Source: Paenibacillus sp. FSL R10-2734
Lineage (GTDB): Bacteria > Bacillota > Bacilli > Paenibacillales > Paenibacillaceae
NCBI RefSeq assembly: GCF_037963865.1
Contig: NZ_CP150170.1
Span: 248,001 to 312,000 of the forward strand
DNA: 64,000 bases
Direction: 5' to 3'
How positions within the stretch are numbered: the first letter of the stretch is position 1; each line of letters opens with the position of its first letter. The position numbers and the translations under genes are program-made. Positions 42,936 to 52,197 of the stretch are shown here, piece after piece. A model generated the notes under the pieces. That model did not search any database and had not been told where the DNA came from. It saw nothing but the letters and a program-made list of their open reading frames with translations.

Positions 42936-44135
42936 ATGAAACGAGGATCACTTCTGCTTTGTCTTCTTGTTCTCATGCAAATAAGCTTAACAGGTTGCTG
43001 GAGCCGCCAGGAATTGAACGATCTTGCGATTGCTGTAGGGATCGGAATCGATAAAATTGGAGATCAATATCAAGTTTCTGCACAGGTGGTTTTACCCAGT
43101 CAAATCGCTGGCTCAAAAGGTGGAAGTCCTCAATCGCCCGTTAACCTTTACAAAGAGACAGGAAATACTGTATATGAAGCGCTTAGGAAGATCACAACCA
43201 TTAGTCCACGTAAAATTTACATCTCTCATCTGCGGATCTTAGTCCTCAGCGAGGCTCTGGCTAAAGAGGGAATCCGTGACGTTCTTGATTTCATGTCAAG
43301 AGATACCGAAGCGCGAAATGATTACTTTATAGTGGTGGCAAAGGATGCCAAAGCAGAAGATGCTCTGAAAATATTAACTAGCCTCGAAAAAATTCCTGCT
43401 GTGCGATTGTTCTCCAGTCTGGAAACATCGGAGAAAAAATGGGCACCTACATCTACTGTGACATTAGGAACACTGATTACAGAACTTGTGAGTAAGGGTA
43501 AAAATCCAGTCTTAACAGGGGTTGTCATCAATGGAAATGTAGATGTAGGAGAAACTCCGAAGAATGTAGAAACCGTAGATTCTCCAACAGAATTGAAATA
43601 CTCCGGATTGGCCGTATTCAAAGAGGACAAATTGATTGGTTGGCTAAACCAAGAGGAATCAAAAGTGTATAACTATTTAACTAATAAGGTAAAGAACACG
43701 GTTTCCTTCATTAATTGTCCCCAAGGTAAAAAGATATCTCTTGAAATTTTTGAGGCCAAATCGAAAATAAAAGGCAGCATGCAAAATGACAAACCAGAAA
43801 TCAGTATCGAGCAATTTATAGAATCAGATATAGGAGAGGTTCAATGTAGAAATCTAGAACTGACCAATCCAAAGGTCATCACCGAATTAGAACAAATCGC
43901 TAACCAGAAATTAGAAAATTCATTCGAAACTACTATTAAAAAAGTACAACAAGAATATAAAAGTGATATTTTTGGATTTGGCGAGATCATCCATCGCTCT
44001 AACCCACAGGCGTGGAAGAAACTGAGGAATAACTGGGATCAAACCTTTGTTAAATTGCCAGTAAACGTAAAGATGGACATAAAGATTCACCAGTTAGGAA
44101 AAGTGACTAACTCTTTCTTAGAAGAGATGAAGTGA
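42936..44135 (+). CDS. gerKC: Germination receptor C subunit, module 2
   Basis: A 399-residue GerC lipoprotein: signal peptide with lipobox LTGC (Cys near residue 20), then WSRQELNDLAIAVGIGIDKI and SPRKIYISHLRILVLSEAL. It is anchored on the outer face of the spore inner membrane and is needed with A and B for germination. ATG 42936 follows ACGGAGGAATACATC. Full length and undamaged; long stretches match module 3. Confidence 0.93.
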   Translation: MKRGSLLLCLLVLMQISLTGCWSRQELNDLAIAVGIGIDKIGDQYQVSAQVVLPSQIAGSKGGSPQSPVNLYKETGNTVYEALRKITTISPRKIYISHLRILVLSEALAKEGIRDVLDFMSRDTEARNDYFIVVAKDAKAEDALKILTSLEKIPAVRLFSSLETSEKKWAPTSTVTLGTLITELVSKGKNPVLTGVVINGNVDVGETPKNVETVDSPTELKYSGLAVFKEDKLIGWLNQEESKVYNYLTNKVKNTVSFINCPQGKKISLEIFEAKSKIKGSMQNDKPEISIEQFIESDIGEVQCRNLELTNPKVITELEQIANQKLENSFETTIKKVQQEYKSDIFGFGEIIHRSNPQAWKKLRNNWDQTFVKLPVNVKMDIKIHQLGKVTNSFLEEMK

Positions 44136-44158
44136 TAAAAACTGGAGTGAACAAAGCC

Positions 44159-45271
44159 ATGCTCGAAAAGGGTAAAATAAGTACTCGTCAACTTACCATT
44201 CTTGTAACGCTCCTTACCATCGGGGATTCTATTCTCGTAATCCCCCCTTCCACTACACACTACGCCAGACAAAATGCATGGATTTCCTCCTTAATTGGAA
44301 TGGCCGTAGGTTTACTAGCCATCTATATGTACAGTAAGGTCGCAAAGTTATACCCCAAACTAACGCTTATCCAAATCATTCAAAAGGTTTTTGGAAAATG
44401 GTTAGGGACTCTTCTATCGCTTTTGACCTTAATGTATTTTCTTGTCGTCACCGTAGGAAGTATGCGGGAAGTCGGTGATTTCGTGACTTCAGAAATGTTA
44501 CCTGGAACTCCTATTCCGGCCACTCTAATCCTATTTATACTGATTGTCATTATGGCAACGCGACTCGGTATTGAGGTCATAGGACGAACTGGTGAGATCT
44601 TTACTCCCATGGTTATTATCCTATTTCTGATCCTGACGGTTGCAATTATTCCTCAGATGGAAATAGTCAGAATGCTGCCCATATTGGAAGACGGAATAAA
44701 GCCTGTACTGAGAGGGTCTATCTCCATTTCGGCATACACCTTTTTAGAACCCGTTGTCTTTCTAATGTTCCTCCCTTATGTAAACCAACCACAAAAGATA
44801 ACAAAAAGCTTATTACTGGGCTGTTTCCTAGGTGGTATTATAATCTTCCTGACCATCGCTGTTTCCATATTAGTACTAGGTCCAGACCTGACGACAAGAG
44901 ATATATATCCCAGCTATAACATAGCAAGGCGAATATCCGTTGGTGGAATCTTTGAGCGGGTTGAAGCCATGATAGCTCTATTGTGGATGTTAACCTTGTT
45001 TATAGAGGTAACTTTATACTTCTATGCTTTCGTCCTGGGTTTATCCCAATTATTAAACTTAAAAGAGTTTCGAGTGCTAACTCTACCTACAGGATTGATC
45101 CTAGTTGCACTAACACCTCTTATTGCCCCAAATTACTCCTATTACAACACCGTGTTTGATAATTATTGGGTGTACTATGTTATAACCTTCGGGTTATTTC
45201 TACCCTTGGTATTGTTAGGCGTGGCGATGTTTCGAAGAGCACTGAGCAAAGACTTGAAATTTCGAAACTAA
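44159..45271 (+). CDS. gerKB: Germination receptor B subunit, module 2
   Basis: 370 residues, the same length as the module 1 copy and very similar throughout (MLEKGKISTRQLTILVTLLT, ARQNAWISSLIGMAVG). Differences are spread through the helices, so substrate preference might differ. ATG 44159 follows CTGGAG at 11 bases; the frame from 44132 overlaps the gerKC stop. Confidence 0.92.
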   Translation: MLEKGKISTRQLTILVTLLTIGDSILVIPPSTTHYARQNAWISSLIGMAVGLLAIYMYSKVAKLYPKLTLIQIIQKVFGKWLGTLLSLLTLMYFLVVTVGSMREVGDFVTSEMLPGTPIPATLILFILIVIMATRLGIEVIGRTGEIFTPMVIILFLILTVAIIPQMEIVRMLPILEDGIKPVLRGSISISAYTFLEPVVFLMFLPYVNQPQKITKSLLLGCFLGGIIIFLTIAVSILVLGPDLTTRDIYPSYNIARRISVGGIFERVEAMIALLWMLTLFIEVTLYFYAFVLGLSQLLNLKEFRVLTLPTGLILVALTPLIAPNYSYYNTVFDNYWVYYVITFGLFLPLVLLGVAMFRRALSKDLKFRN

Positions 45272-45282
45272 AGATGGTTTAT

Positions 45283-45325
45283 AAGGTTGTAAATATAGGT
45301 TGGATGGTGTTTATCTATAAACCCG
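45283..45325 (+). pseudogene. Scar of D-type gene, module 2
   Basis: Only TTGTAAATA from before the start and GGTTGGATGGTGTTTATCTA plus TAAACCC from the 3' part remain, joined directly to the leader of the next C gene. By alignment with module 1 two deletions removed the start, first helix and C terminus. Confidence 0.75.
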
Positions 45326-45349
45326 AGAGATCTAACGGAGGAATACACT

Positions 45350-46549
45350 ATGAAACGAAGATCACTTCTGCTTTGTCTTCTTATTCTCATGCAAATAGGC
45401 TTAACAGGTTGCTGGAGTCGAGAGGAACTGAATGATCTCGCGATTGCCGTAGGGATCGGCATCGATAAGATCGGAGATCAATATCAAGTTTCTGCACAAG
45501 TGGTTCTACCCAGTCAAATCGCTGGCTCAAAAGGGGGAAGTCCTCAATCGCCCGTTAACCTCTACAAAGAGACGGGGGATACCGTATATGAAGCCCTTAG
45601 AAAAATCACAACTATAAGTCCACGTAAAATCTATATCTCTCATCTGAGGATCTTAGTCCTCAGCGAAGATCTGGCTAAAGAGGGAATCAGTGATGTTCTT
45701 GACTTCATGTCCAGAGATACTGAAACACGAAATGATTACTTCATAGTCGTGGCAAAAGATGCCAAGGCAGAAGATGCTCTGAAGATATTAACCAATCTCG
45801 AAAAGATTCCTGCTGTGCGGTTATTTTCTAGTCTGGAAACATCGGAGAAACAATGGGCACCCACATCTACTGTGACATTAGGAACACTGATTACAGAGCT
45901 TGTAACTAAGGGGAAAAGTCCAATCTTAACCGGGGTTGTCATCGTTGGAAATGTAGAAATAGGAGAAACTCCGAAGAATGTAGAATCGGTATATTCACCA
46001 ACACAATTGAAATATTCAGGGCTGGCTGTATTCAAAGAGGACAAATTGATTGGTTGGCTAAATCAAGAGGAATCAAAAGTATATAACTATTTAACTAATA
46101 AGGTAAAGAACACGGTTTTCTTTATCCGATGCCCCGAAGGAAAAAAGGTGTCGCTTGAGGTCTTTGAAGCCCATTCCAAAATAAAAAGCAGCATGCATAG
46201 TAACAAACCAGAAATCACTATTGAGCAGCATTTGGAGACAGATTTAGGAGAGGTGCAATGTAGAAATCTAGATCTGACAGACCCAAAGACCATCACCCAA
46301 TTAGAACAAATTGCTAACCAGAAAGTAATACATCTATTTGAAAGCACTATTAAAAAAGTACAACAAGAATACAAATCCGATATTTTTGGATTCGGCGAAG
46401 TCGTACATCGCTCTAACCCACAGGCGTGGAAGAAACTAAGGGATAATTGGGATCAGACCTTTGCTAACATACCAGTAAGTGTAAAGATGGACATTAAGAT
46501 TCGCCTGTTAGGGAAAGTGACTAACTCTTTCTTAGAAGAGATGAAGTGA
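45350..46549 (+). CDS. gerKC: Germination receptor C subunit, module 3
   Basis: A 399-residue GerC lipoprotein with lipobox LTGC, co-linear with the module 2 copy. The N-terminal 200 residues are almost the same; divergence rises in the middle (VIVGNVEIGETPKNVESVYS) and in the C-terminal domain (KIKSSMHSNKPEITIEQHLE). ATG 45350 follows ACGGAGGAATACACT. Its B partner in this module is deleted, so it must pair with the module 1 or 2 B subunit. Confidence 0.92.
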   Translation: MKRRSLLLCLLILMQIGLTGCWSREELNDLAIAVGIGIDKIGDQYQVSAQVVLPSQIAGSKGGSPQSPVNLYKETGDTVYEALRKITTISPRKIYISHLRILVLSEDLAKEGISDVLDFMSRDTETRNDYFIVVAKDAKAEDALKILTNLEKIPAVRLFSSLETSEKQWAPTSTVTLGTLITELVTKGKSPILTGVVIVGNVEIGETPKNVESVYSPTQLKYSGLAVFKEDKLIGWLNQEESKVYNYLTNKVKNTVFFIRCPEGKKVSLEVFEAHSKIKSSMHSNKPEITIEQHLETDLGEVQCRNLDLTDPKTITQLEQIANQKVIHLFESTIKKVQQEYKSDIFGFGEVVHRSNPQAWKKLRDNWDQTFANIPVSVKMDIKIRLLGKVTNSFLEEMK

Positions 46550-46558
46550 TAAATTGGA

Positions 46559-46588
46559 GTGAACGAAACGATGAAGTCTCGAAACTAA
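46559..46588 (+). pseudogene. Scar of B-subunit gene, module 3
   Basis: GTGAACGAAACGATG, the beginning of a B gene, runs straight into AAGTCTCGAAACTAA, which matches its last codons. About 360 codons are gone, leaving a 9-residue frame. Both ends align with the intact copies, so it is an internal deletion. Confidence 0.8.
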
Positions 46589-46613
46589 AAAATGGTTTGG
46601 GAGGTTGTGAATA

Positions 46614-46844
46614 TTGGGTATAATAGTTCTCATCGTACTTGTAGCCGGTAGCATAGCCATTGACGTGCCCCTGATGTGGAGGAAAAAATTAATCAAGGAG
46701 ATGTGGGTGTTCTCATTTCTTCTATTGCTAGGAATCTTTTTCGGTGTTATTAAAGTAATGCATATCTCGATCCCTAACCCTTTAGGTTGGATGATATTTA
46801 TCTATAAACCCGTAGCCGACATGGTAAATGTCTGGTTGACTTAA
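46614..46844 (+). CDS. Small two-helix D-type germination subunit, module 3
   Basis: 76 residues, co-linear with the module 1 copy, with two hydrophobic helices and the end FIYKPVADMVNVWLT. TTG 46614 follows GGGAGGTTGTGAATA. It closes the germination locus; downstream a GGAACTAAACC/GGCTTAGTCC stem without a T-run is the only terminator-like element. Confidence 0.7.
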   Translation: MGIIVLIVLVAGSIAIDVPLMWRKKLIKEMWVFSFLLLLGIFFGVIKVMHISIPNPLGWMIFIYKPVADMVNVWLT

Positions 46845-46929
46845 CGATGGAACTAAACCAATCCCTTGAGATGGCTTAGTCCCCGTAATTAAATGTTGCT
46901 GCCAAATCAGCAAGCGCTATCTCCCCCAA

Positions 46930-47961
46930 CTACAATATAGACCTTGTAGATTCTCTAACAATTAATTCTGCTGGGAAAATCTGATGCGTATGATTCACCT
47001 TCTCATTAATGAGATCAAAAAGAATCTTAATTGTCGCTTCCGCAATTTCTACTACTGGCTGTTTGATGGTAGTAATAGAAGGATTATAATAGAATGAAAT
47101 ATCCAATCCGTCATAACCAGCTACAGAGTAATCTTCCGGAACTCGCTTGCCTGCTTCAAATATTGCTTTGCAAGCGCCGATGGCCATACTATCTGATAAG
47201 GTGAAAATAGCGGTAAACTCTTCCCCTGACTCTAGTAAATCTTTGGTGACCTCATAGCCATTCTCCATACTATAACTATCAATATCCTCTTTCATCCTCC
47301 GTACTAGCCGTTCATTATAAGCTATTCCATGATCAGAAAGAGCCTTTTTGTATCCTTCATATCTTAATTTACCAATACTCACATCTTCCTCAGGCGCGGT
47401 AATGACCGCAATTTTCTCATGTCCCAGATTACATAGATAGTCGACAATTTTATAACTTTCCTTATAGTCATCTACAGACACTGAAGAATAATCACTTAGA
47501 TCAAACTCTTCCGTCATTCCGATTGTACTAAGAACAAATGGAACCGTTAATTGTTGTAATTTCTCCTGAGAGTGTGAAAATAATCCCCCCAGGAACACAA
47601 TCCCCTTTAAACGCTTTTCTTTCTCCAACTCAATCGCTACTTCGATCTCATCTTGATTCTCATCAACTCGCTGTAGGATGAAGGAGTACTTCTTACGCTG
47701 GATCTCTTTTTCAAACACTTTAATCATCGGGCTAAAAAAGGGGTTGGATATCCCTTTAATCAATACTGCAATCGTTTTCGAATCGGACCGTTTTAAATTT
47801 CTTGCACTGTTATTCGGTACATAATGGTTTTCTTTGATTACTTTCATAATCATCGCTTTCGTTTCTTCATTAATATCTGGATGATTATTTATAGCTCTAG
47901 ATACTGTTGTCACGCCAACCCCGCATAATTTGGCGATATCTATGATAGTCAATCTCTCCAT
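46930..47961 (-). CDS. LacI-family regulator of sugar importer
   Basis: A 343-residue LacI-type repressor: HTH at the N terminus (IIDIAKLCGVGVTTVSRAI), hinge near residue 50, then a periplasmic-binding-like sensor domain. It ends the minus-strand operon of solute-binding protein and two permeases, 100 bases after malG-type gene, so it is probably co-transcribed. Likely operators lie upstream of the binding-protein gene at 51364-51432. The inducer is unknown but should be a sugar related to the importer's substrate. Confidence 0.88.
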   Translation of the reverse strand: MERLTIIDIAKLCGVGVTTVSRAINNHPDINEETKAMIMKVIKENHYVPNNSARNLKRSDSKTIAVLIKGISNPFFSPMIKVFEKEIQRKKYSFILQRVDENQDEIEVAIELEKEKRLKGIVFLGGLFSHSQEKLQQLTVPFVLSTIGMTEEFDLSDYSSVSVDDYKESYKIVDYLCNLGHEKIAVITAPEEDVSIGKLRYEGYKKALSDHGIAYNERLVRRMKEDIDSYSMENGYEVTKDLLESGEEFTAIFTLSDSMAIGACKAIFEAGKRVPEDYSVAGYDGLDISFYYNPSITTIKQPVVEIAEATIKILFDLINEKVNHTHQIFPAELIVRESTRSIL

Positions 47962-48061
47962 TTCTACCTATCCTTTACACGTTAAATAAGAAAGTAGGGG
48001 ATTCCTGAAGAGACAACTCAACAAGAAAAGCACCCTACTCGCTTCTACATACATATTCTAT

Positions 48062-48895
48062 TTAACCCTTCACAGCTCCTGCAACGACACCTTCGATAAT
48101 GTATTTTTGGCAGGTTAGGTAGAAAATGATGATTGGTACAATAGCTAGGACCAGCATCGCCATCATAGCTCCCATATCAATAGATCCGTATCCACCTTTT
48201 AGGTACTGTATCGCAATAGGAATGGTTTTGTATTCCGTACCGATTAATAGGTCAGGCAACAGGAAGTCATTCCATACCCACATAACATTAAGGATCGCTA
48301 CGGTTACTGCTATAGGCTTAAGGATTGGCAATACCACTTTAAAGAACGCCTGCGGTGGATTACATCCATCAATCATAACCGCCTCTTCAACCTCAAGTGG
48401 GATGGACTTCACAAATCCACTAAACATAAATACAGAGAGCCCTGAACCAAATCCCAGATAGATCAAGATAATCCCTATCGGATTGTCCAGATGCAGAACG
48501 TTAGCAGTCTTAGTCATTGTGAACATAACCATTTGGAACGGTACGATCATCGAGAACACAAATGCGTAGTACATCAAACCCGTAAATTTTGATTTCACCC
48601 GAGTAATATACCATGCAGTCATGGAAGTGAATAACACGATTACAGCAACCGAACACACCGTGATAAACAAGGACATTCCAAAAGCACTGAAGAAATCAAT
48701 CTTTGCTACACCACTAGTATAGTTCTTTAAACCAACAAATGTAGTCTCATCAGGGAATAAGAAAGGCGTATCACTAATGTAGAACTTACCTTTGAAGGAG
48801 TTCATCAGAACGATAAATATAGGAGATAAGAACGCAATGGCTAAGACCAACAAAATGGTAAAGATGGAGTAGTCTTTTGCTCTAGTCTTTTGCAT
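48062..48895 (-). CDS. Carbohydrate ABC importer permease, MalG type
   Basis: A 277-residue inner-membrane permease with six helices and the EAA loop AVMIDGCNPPQAFFKVVLPI-type motif that docks the ATPase. It pairs with the MalF-type protein, whose stop overlaps its start (TAATG). No ATPase gene is in the window, so a shared MsmX-like ATPase elsewhere probably energises it. Confidence 0.92.
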   Translation of the reverse strand: MQKTRAKDYSIFTILLVLAIAFLSPIFIVLMNSFKGKFYISDTPFLFPDETTFVGLKNYTSGVAKIDFFSAFGMSLFITVCSVAVIVLFTSMTAWYITRVKSKFTGLMYYAFVFSMIVPFQMVMFTMTKTANVLHLDNPIGIILIYLGFGSGLSVFMFSGFVKSIPLEVEEAVMIDGCNPPQAFFKVVLPILKPIAVTVAILNVMWVWNDFLLPDLLIGTEYKTIPIAIQYLKGGYGSIDMGAMMAMLVLAIVPIIIFYLTCQKYIIEGVVAGAVKG

Positions 48896-49737
48896 TAGTT
48901 CTCAACCTCCTTTCTTCTAGTAATGACAAGTTGTACTAAGGCGATTAAGGCTACTAAAGCAAAGAATACGACGGCTTTCGCTTGACCGACACCTTCCCAG
49001 CCTGTTTTTCCGTAGAAGGTATTGTAGATATCCAGTGCTAACATCGAGGTTTGCTTAGAAGGAGCACCAGCGGTCAATGCCAAGTTCTGGTCAAACAATT
49101 TGAACGAATTCGATAAGGTTAGGAATAAACAGATGGTAATGGACGGCATTACGAGTGGAATCGTCACATTACGTAAAATCTTAGAACGTGAAGCTCCATC
49201 AATTCTCGCGGCTTCTACTATATCCTTAGGTACATTTTGAATACCTGCAACGTAGATAATCATCATGTACCCTATCAATTGCCAATTCATAAGGATAATT
49301 AATCCCCAAAATCCATAAGTTGCGTCAGAGGTCAAAGTAACTCCAAATTTATACAGAATTCCATTAAAGATCAACTGCCAGATGTATCCTAATACGATAC
49401 CGCCTATCAAGTTAGGCATGAAAAAAATAGTTCTAAATACGTTAGTCCCTTTTAGCTTTCTAGTTAACAACATCGCCAGAATGAAAGCGAATACATTAAT
49501 CGTAAGCACCGATAGAACTGTAAACTTAACCGTAAAGCCCAGTGCATTTAAGAATTCTTGATTAGAAAATGCTTTAATGTAATTGCCAAACCCTATCCAT
49601 TTTGCATCGTTGACTGTAGTAAACTCCGTAAAGGACAAATATATACCCAGAAGAAAAGGTATAACAAACGCGATTCCAAAGGCGATGATGGTCGGCAATG
49701 CAAAAAGAGCAAAATATTTTTTTATCGATTTTTCCAT
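48895..49737 (-). CDS. Carbohydrate ABC importer permease, MalF type
   Basis: A 280-residue permease with six helices and the EAA loop ARIDGASRSKILRNVTIPL. ATG 49737 follows TAGGAGAAG at 7 bases; the longer frame from 49815 is not supported. It forms the membrane channel with the MalG-type protein and receives sugar from the lipoprotein encoded upstream. Confidence 0.92.
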   Translation of the reverse strand: MEKSIKKYFALFALPTIIAFGIAFVIPFLLGIYLSFTEFTTVNDAKWIGFGNYIKAFSNQEFLNALGFTVKFTVLSVLTINVFAFILAMLLTRKLKGTNVFRTIFFMPNLIGGIVLGYIWQLIFNGILYKFGVTLTSDATYGFWGLIILMNWQLIGYMMIIYVAGIQNVPKDIVEAARIDGASRSKILRNVTIPLVMPSITICLFLTLSNSFKLFDQNLALTAGAPSKQTSMLALDIYNTFYGKTGWEGVGQAKAVVFFALVALIALVQLVITRRKEVEN

Positions 49738-49803
49738 GGAGTCTTCTCCTATCTCAGTATGGAAAATGATTAAACAGATGTATTCAATTTCACTCGAATT
49801 GTT

Positions 49804-49858
49804 GCTTAGTGCCACTGAGGCTCTTACTGAGGCTCTTTTGAACCTAGTGGCACTAAGC
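49804..49858 (-). other. Intercistronic stem-loop between binding protein and permease genes
   Basis: GCTTAGTGCCACT and AGTGGCACTAAGC form a perfect 13-base stem with a loop holding GAGGCTCTT twice. On the transcribed (minus) strand no T-run follows, so it more likely stabilises the upstream binding-protein mRNA or attenuates partially, as between malE and malF in other systems. Confidence 0.6.
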
Positions 49859-49909
49859 TTTTATCTATATAACAACTGAGAATCATTCAATCATCTTTCC
49901 ATGCATTTG

Positions 49910-51292
49910 TTATTTTGCTTTTTCAGCCTTCCAAGTGTCCTTGAAGATCGTTACAACTTCATCCCAAGTTTTGTTTCCTTGAGCATATTGCAAGAGAGCG
50001 TCACCAAAGACATTTTTGAATTCTTCACTTGGGAATGCCGCAAATGTCCAAGCTACGGAAGTCAGATCTTTTTCCATCCAAGCGGATACTTCTTTAGCCA
50101 GTGGATCTGCTGGTTTTTCACTTTCTTCAAACGTGTTGAATGGAGCGATGAAACCTAGATCGTTAGTTACATAAGCTTTACCTTTTTCACTGGAGAACAA
50201 CCATTCCAAGAAGGCGATAGAAGCTTGTTGGTTCTCAGCAGATGCTTTGCTGTTGATTGCCAAATAGTTTTCTGTACCTACAGCCAGACCTTGTTTTTCT
50301 TCGCCTTCCATACCTGTATAGATAGGTAAGAATTTGATTTCTTCAGCTTTAACTACGTTACCGTCAACATCGTTGATTTGTGACCAAGCCCAGTTACCGT
50401 TTTGAACCATTGCTGCGTTACCCAGTGCGAATTCAGCCATGGAATCAGCTACAGACTTACTACCGAGAAGGGATTCTTTAGTGACAGAGTTCTTGGTGTA
50501 AAGATCGAAGATGTTTTTGAATTTATCGTTATATTTGAATTCAACTTCTTTAGAAGCTAGACCGGCAAGAACTGTGTTATCAAACTCAGTGTTGTCTTTG
50601 AATTCATAGTACAGTGGCAAGTTAGCCAAGTGCGTCTGCCATCTCCATTGCTCACCTGCAGCGAGGGAAGTGGAAGCGAATACACCTTTAATGCCCAGTT
50701 GATCTTTTTTAGCGGTCATATCTTCTACTACGGCTTTCAAAGTGTCGAAGTTATTGATTTCAGTTGTGGAGGAGATCGAAACAGCTTTGTCAGCCAATGC
50801 AAAGTATTTCTTCATAATCGCGTCGTTGTAGATGATACCGTATCCTTCAACTACGTAAGGGATACCATATACGCCTTCGCCTTCAGTCACTGCCAAGCTT
50901 TTATCGGACAAATAGCTGTATAGCTTAGTATCTTTCAAATCCAAGGTGTAATCTTTCCAAGCTTGGAAACCAACAGGTCCGTTGATCTGGAAGATCGTAG
51001 GTGCTTCGGACTTAGAAATTTCGGATTTCAATTTAGTTTCGTAAGTACCCGCAGCAGCCGTTACGACTTTTACTTTAACTCCTGTTTCTGCTTCGTAATC
51101 TTTAGCGATTTTTTCATATATTTCTGCAATTTCAGGCTTGAAGTTTAAAAAGTAAACCGATCCTTTTTTTCCAGATGAAGCGTTTCCATCATTGGTTGCA
51201 CTATTGTTCTCTTTATTACCGCACCCTGCTGCTAAGACTACAACCATAGACATTACCAACATGAGCCCTAGATATTTTTTAATGTTCTTCAT
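49910..51292 (-). CDS. Extracellular sugar-binding lipoprotein of ABC importer
   Basis: A 460-residue family 1 solute-binding protein. The signal peptide ends in lipobox LAAGC (Cys near residue 24), followed by an Asn/Ser linker and the two-lobe fold. It should be lipid-anchored on the outer face and capture an oligosaccharide or sugar. It is the first gene of the operon, followed by a stem-loop and the two permeases. Substrate cannot be read from sequence. Confidence 0.92.
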   Translation of the reverse strand: MKNIKKYLGLMLVMSMVVVLAAGCGNKENNSATNDGNASSGKKGSVYFLNFKPEIAEIYEKIAKDYEAETGVKVKVVTAAAGTYETKLKSEISKSEAPTIFQINGPVGFQAWKDYTLDLKDTKLYSYLSDKSLAVTEGEGVYGIPYVVEGYGIIYNDAIMKKYFALADKAVSISSTTEINNFDTLKAVVEDMTAKKDQLGIKGVFASTSLAAGEQWRWQTHLANLPLYYEFKDNTEFDNTVLAGLASKEVEFKYNDKFKNIFDLYTKNSVTKESLLGSKSVADSMAEFALGNAAMVQNGNWAWSQINDVDGNVVKAEEIKFLPIYTGMEGEEKQGLAVGTENYLAINSKASAENQQASIAFLEWLFSSEKGKAYVTNDLGFIAPFNTFEESEKPADPLAKEVSAWMEKDLTSVAWTFAAFPSEEFKNVFGDALLQYAQGNKTWDEVVTIFKDTWKAEKAK

Positions 51293-51363
51293 TTTTCTTC
51301 CCCCTCGTACTTTTTAATTGAATTACTTCGCTTAAAGACGTTTCCGAAGTATCACCGAGATTA

Positions 51364-51377
51364 TGTCAGCGTTTTCA
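51364..51377 (-). promoter_or_regulatory. cre/LacI-like operator near promoter
   Basis: The minus strand reads TGAAAACGCTGACA, close to the catabolite-responsive element consensus, just downstream of a TTATAC -10-like element (51387-51392). CcpA or the operon's own LacI-type regulator could bind. Confidence 0.6.
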
Positions 51378-51419
51378 TTTCGCTTGTATAATCTCCGATT
51401 TTTTTCCGGTATCCTTATC

Positions 51420-51432
51420 GGTAACGTTTTCA
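51420..51432 (-). promoter_or_regulatory. Second LacI/CcpA-type operator
   Basis: The minus strand reads TGAAAACGTTACC, matching the first site over TGAAAACG. The centres are about 55 bases apart and bracket the promoter, which would permit looping or dual control. Confidence 0.6.
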
Positions 51433-51545
51433 ATTGAAATATTAGCACACCATTTCGAACATTACAATAACCATTTTATTGCAGAAATTCGCCATTACAA
51501 ATCTTCAAACGTTATAATAGTTTTAAAATAACTATGAATAGGTGA

Positions 51546-52196
51546 TTGCATATCTTATCTCTGATCGAAAAATATGAATTACAATTTTCTAATAATAATT
51601 ATTTTGGCGATATTGGGGTAGAACCCTCTTACTCCATTGTAGAAGGCTCGCTACCTATACTTGTATCTGCCCCGCATGCCATCAACCACTATAGAGAACA
51701 TGCTGTAAAACCCGCGGACATGTATACAGGCTCTCTTGCGCTGCTGTTACAAAAGCTTACAAATTGCCACTGTATTTATTCCAATAGCTTCTCCAAAGAA
51801 GACCCTAATTACATCCTTGGCGGAGAATATAAAGCTGCACTTGGAACACTTGTCAAAGAACATCAAATTAACTTTGTTATAGATTTGCATGGTGCTTCTA
51901 AAGATAGAGAATTCGATATTGATTTAGGTACATTATACGGAGCATCCATACAAGAAAATAATCTAAATGAAGTCATACGCATTTTTTTCGATAATGGTAT
52001 TTCCAAAGTTCTGCACAACCATACCTTTTCTGCATCTCATCCCGGAACGATCACTTCGTACTCCGCCAAAGAATTGTTGGTTCAAGGTATTCAGATTGAA
52101 ATTAATCGAAATTATCGTAACCCGAAATCCTTTGATTTATTCCAAAAAACCATTCATTCCCTTGAACAAATCATCAATCGATTGGGAGGCGCCTAA
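51546..52196 (+). CDS. N-formylglutamate amidohydrolase family protein
   Basis: A 216-residue protein resembling the FGase family: PILVSAPHAINHYREH near residue 37, FVIDLHGASKDREFDIDLGT near residue 110 with the metal-type Asp/His, and QGIQIEINRNYR near the end. Family members are zinc-dependent carboxyl amidohydrolases. TTG 51546 is the apparent start, but the upstream TAGGTGA is very close. Its end is 1 base from the next frame. The neighbours are ligases, not histidine-degradation genes, so an ordinary HutG role is unlikely. Confidence 0.7.
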   Translation: MHILSLIEKYELQFSNNNYFGDIGVEPSYSIVEGSLPILVSAPHAINHYREHAVKPADMYTGSLALLLQKLTNCHCIYSNSFSKEDPNYILGGEYKAALGTLVKEHQINFVIDLHGASKDREFDIDLGTLYGASIQENNLNEVIRIFFDNGISKVLHNHTFSASHPGTITSYSAKELLVQGIQIEINRNYRNPKSFDLFQKTIHSLEQIINRLGGA

Positions 52197-52197
52197 C

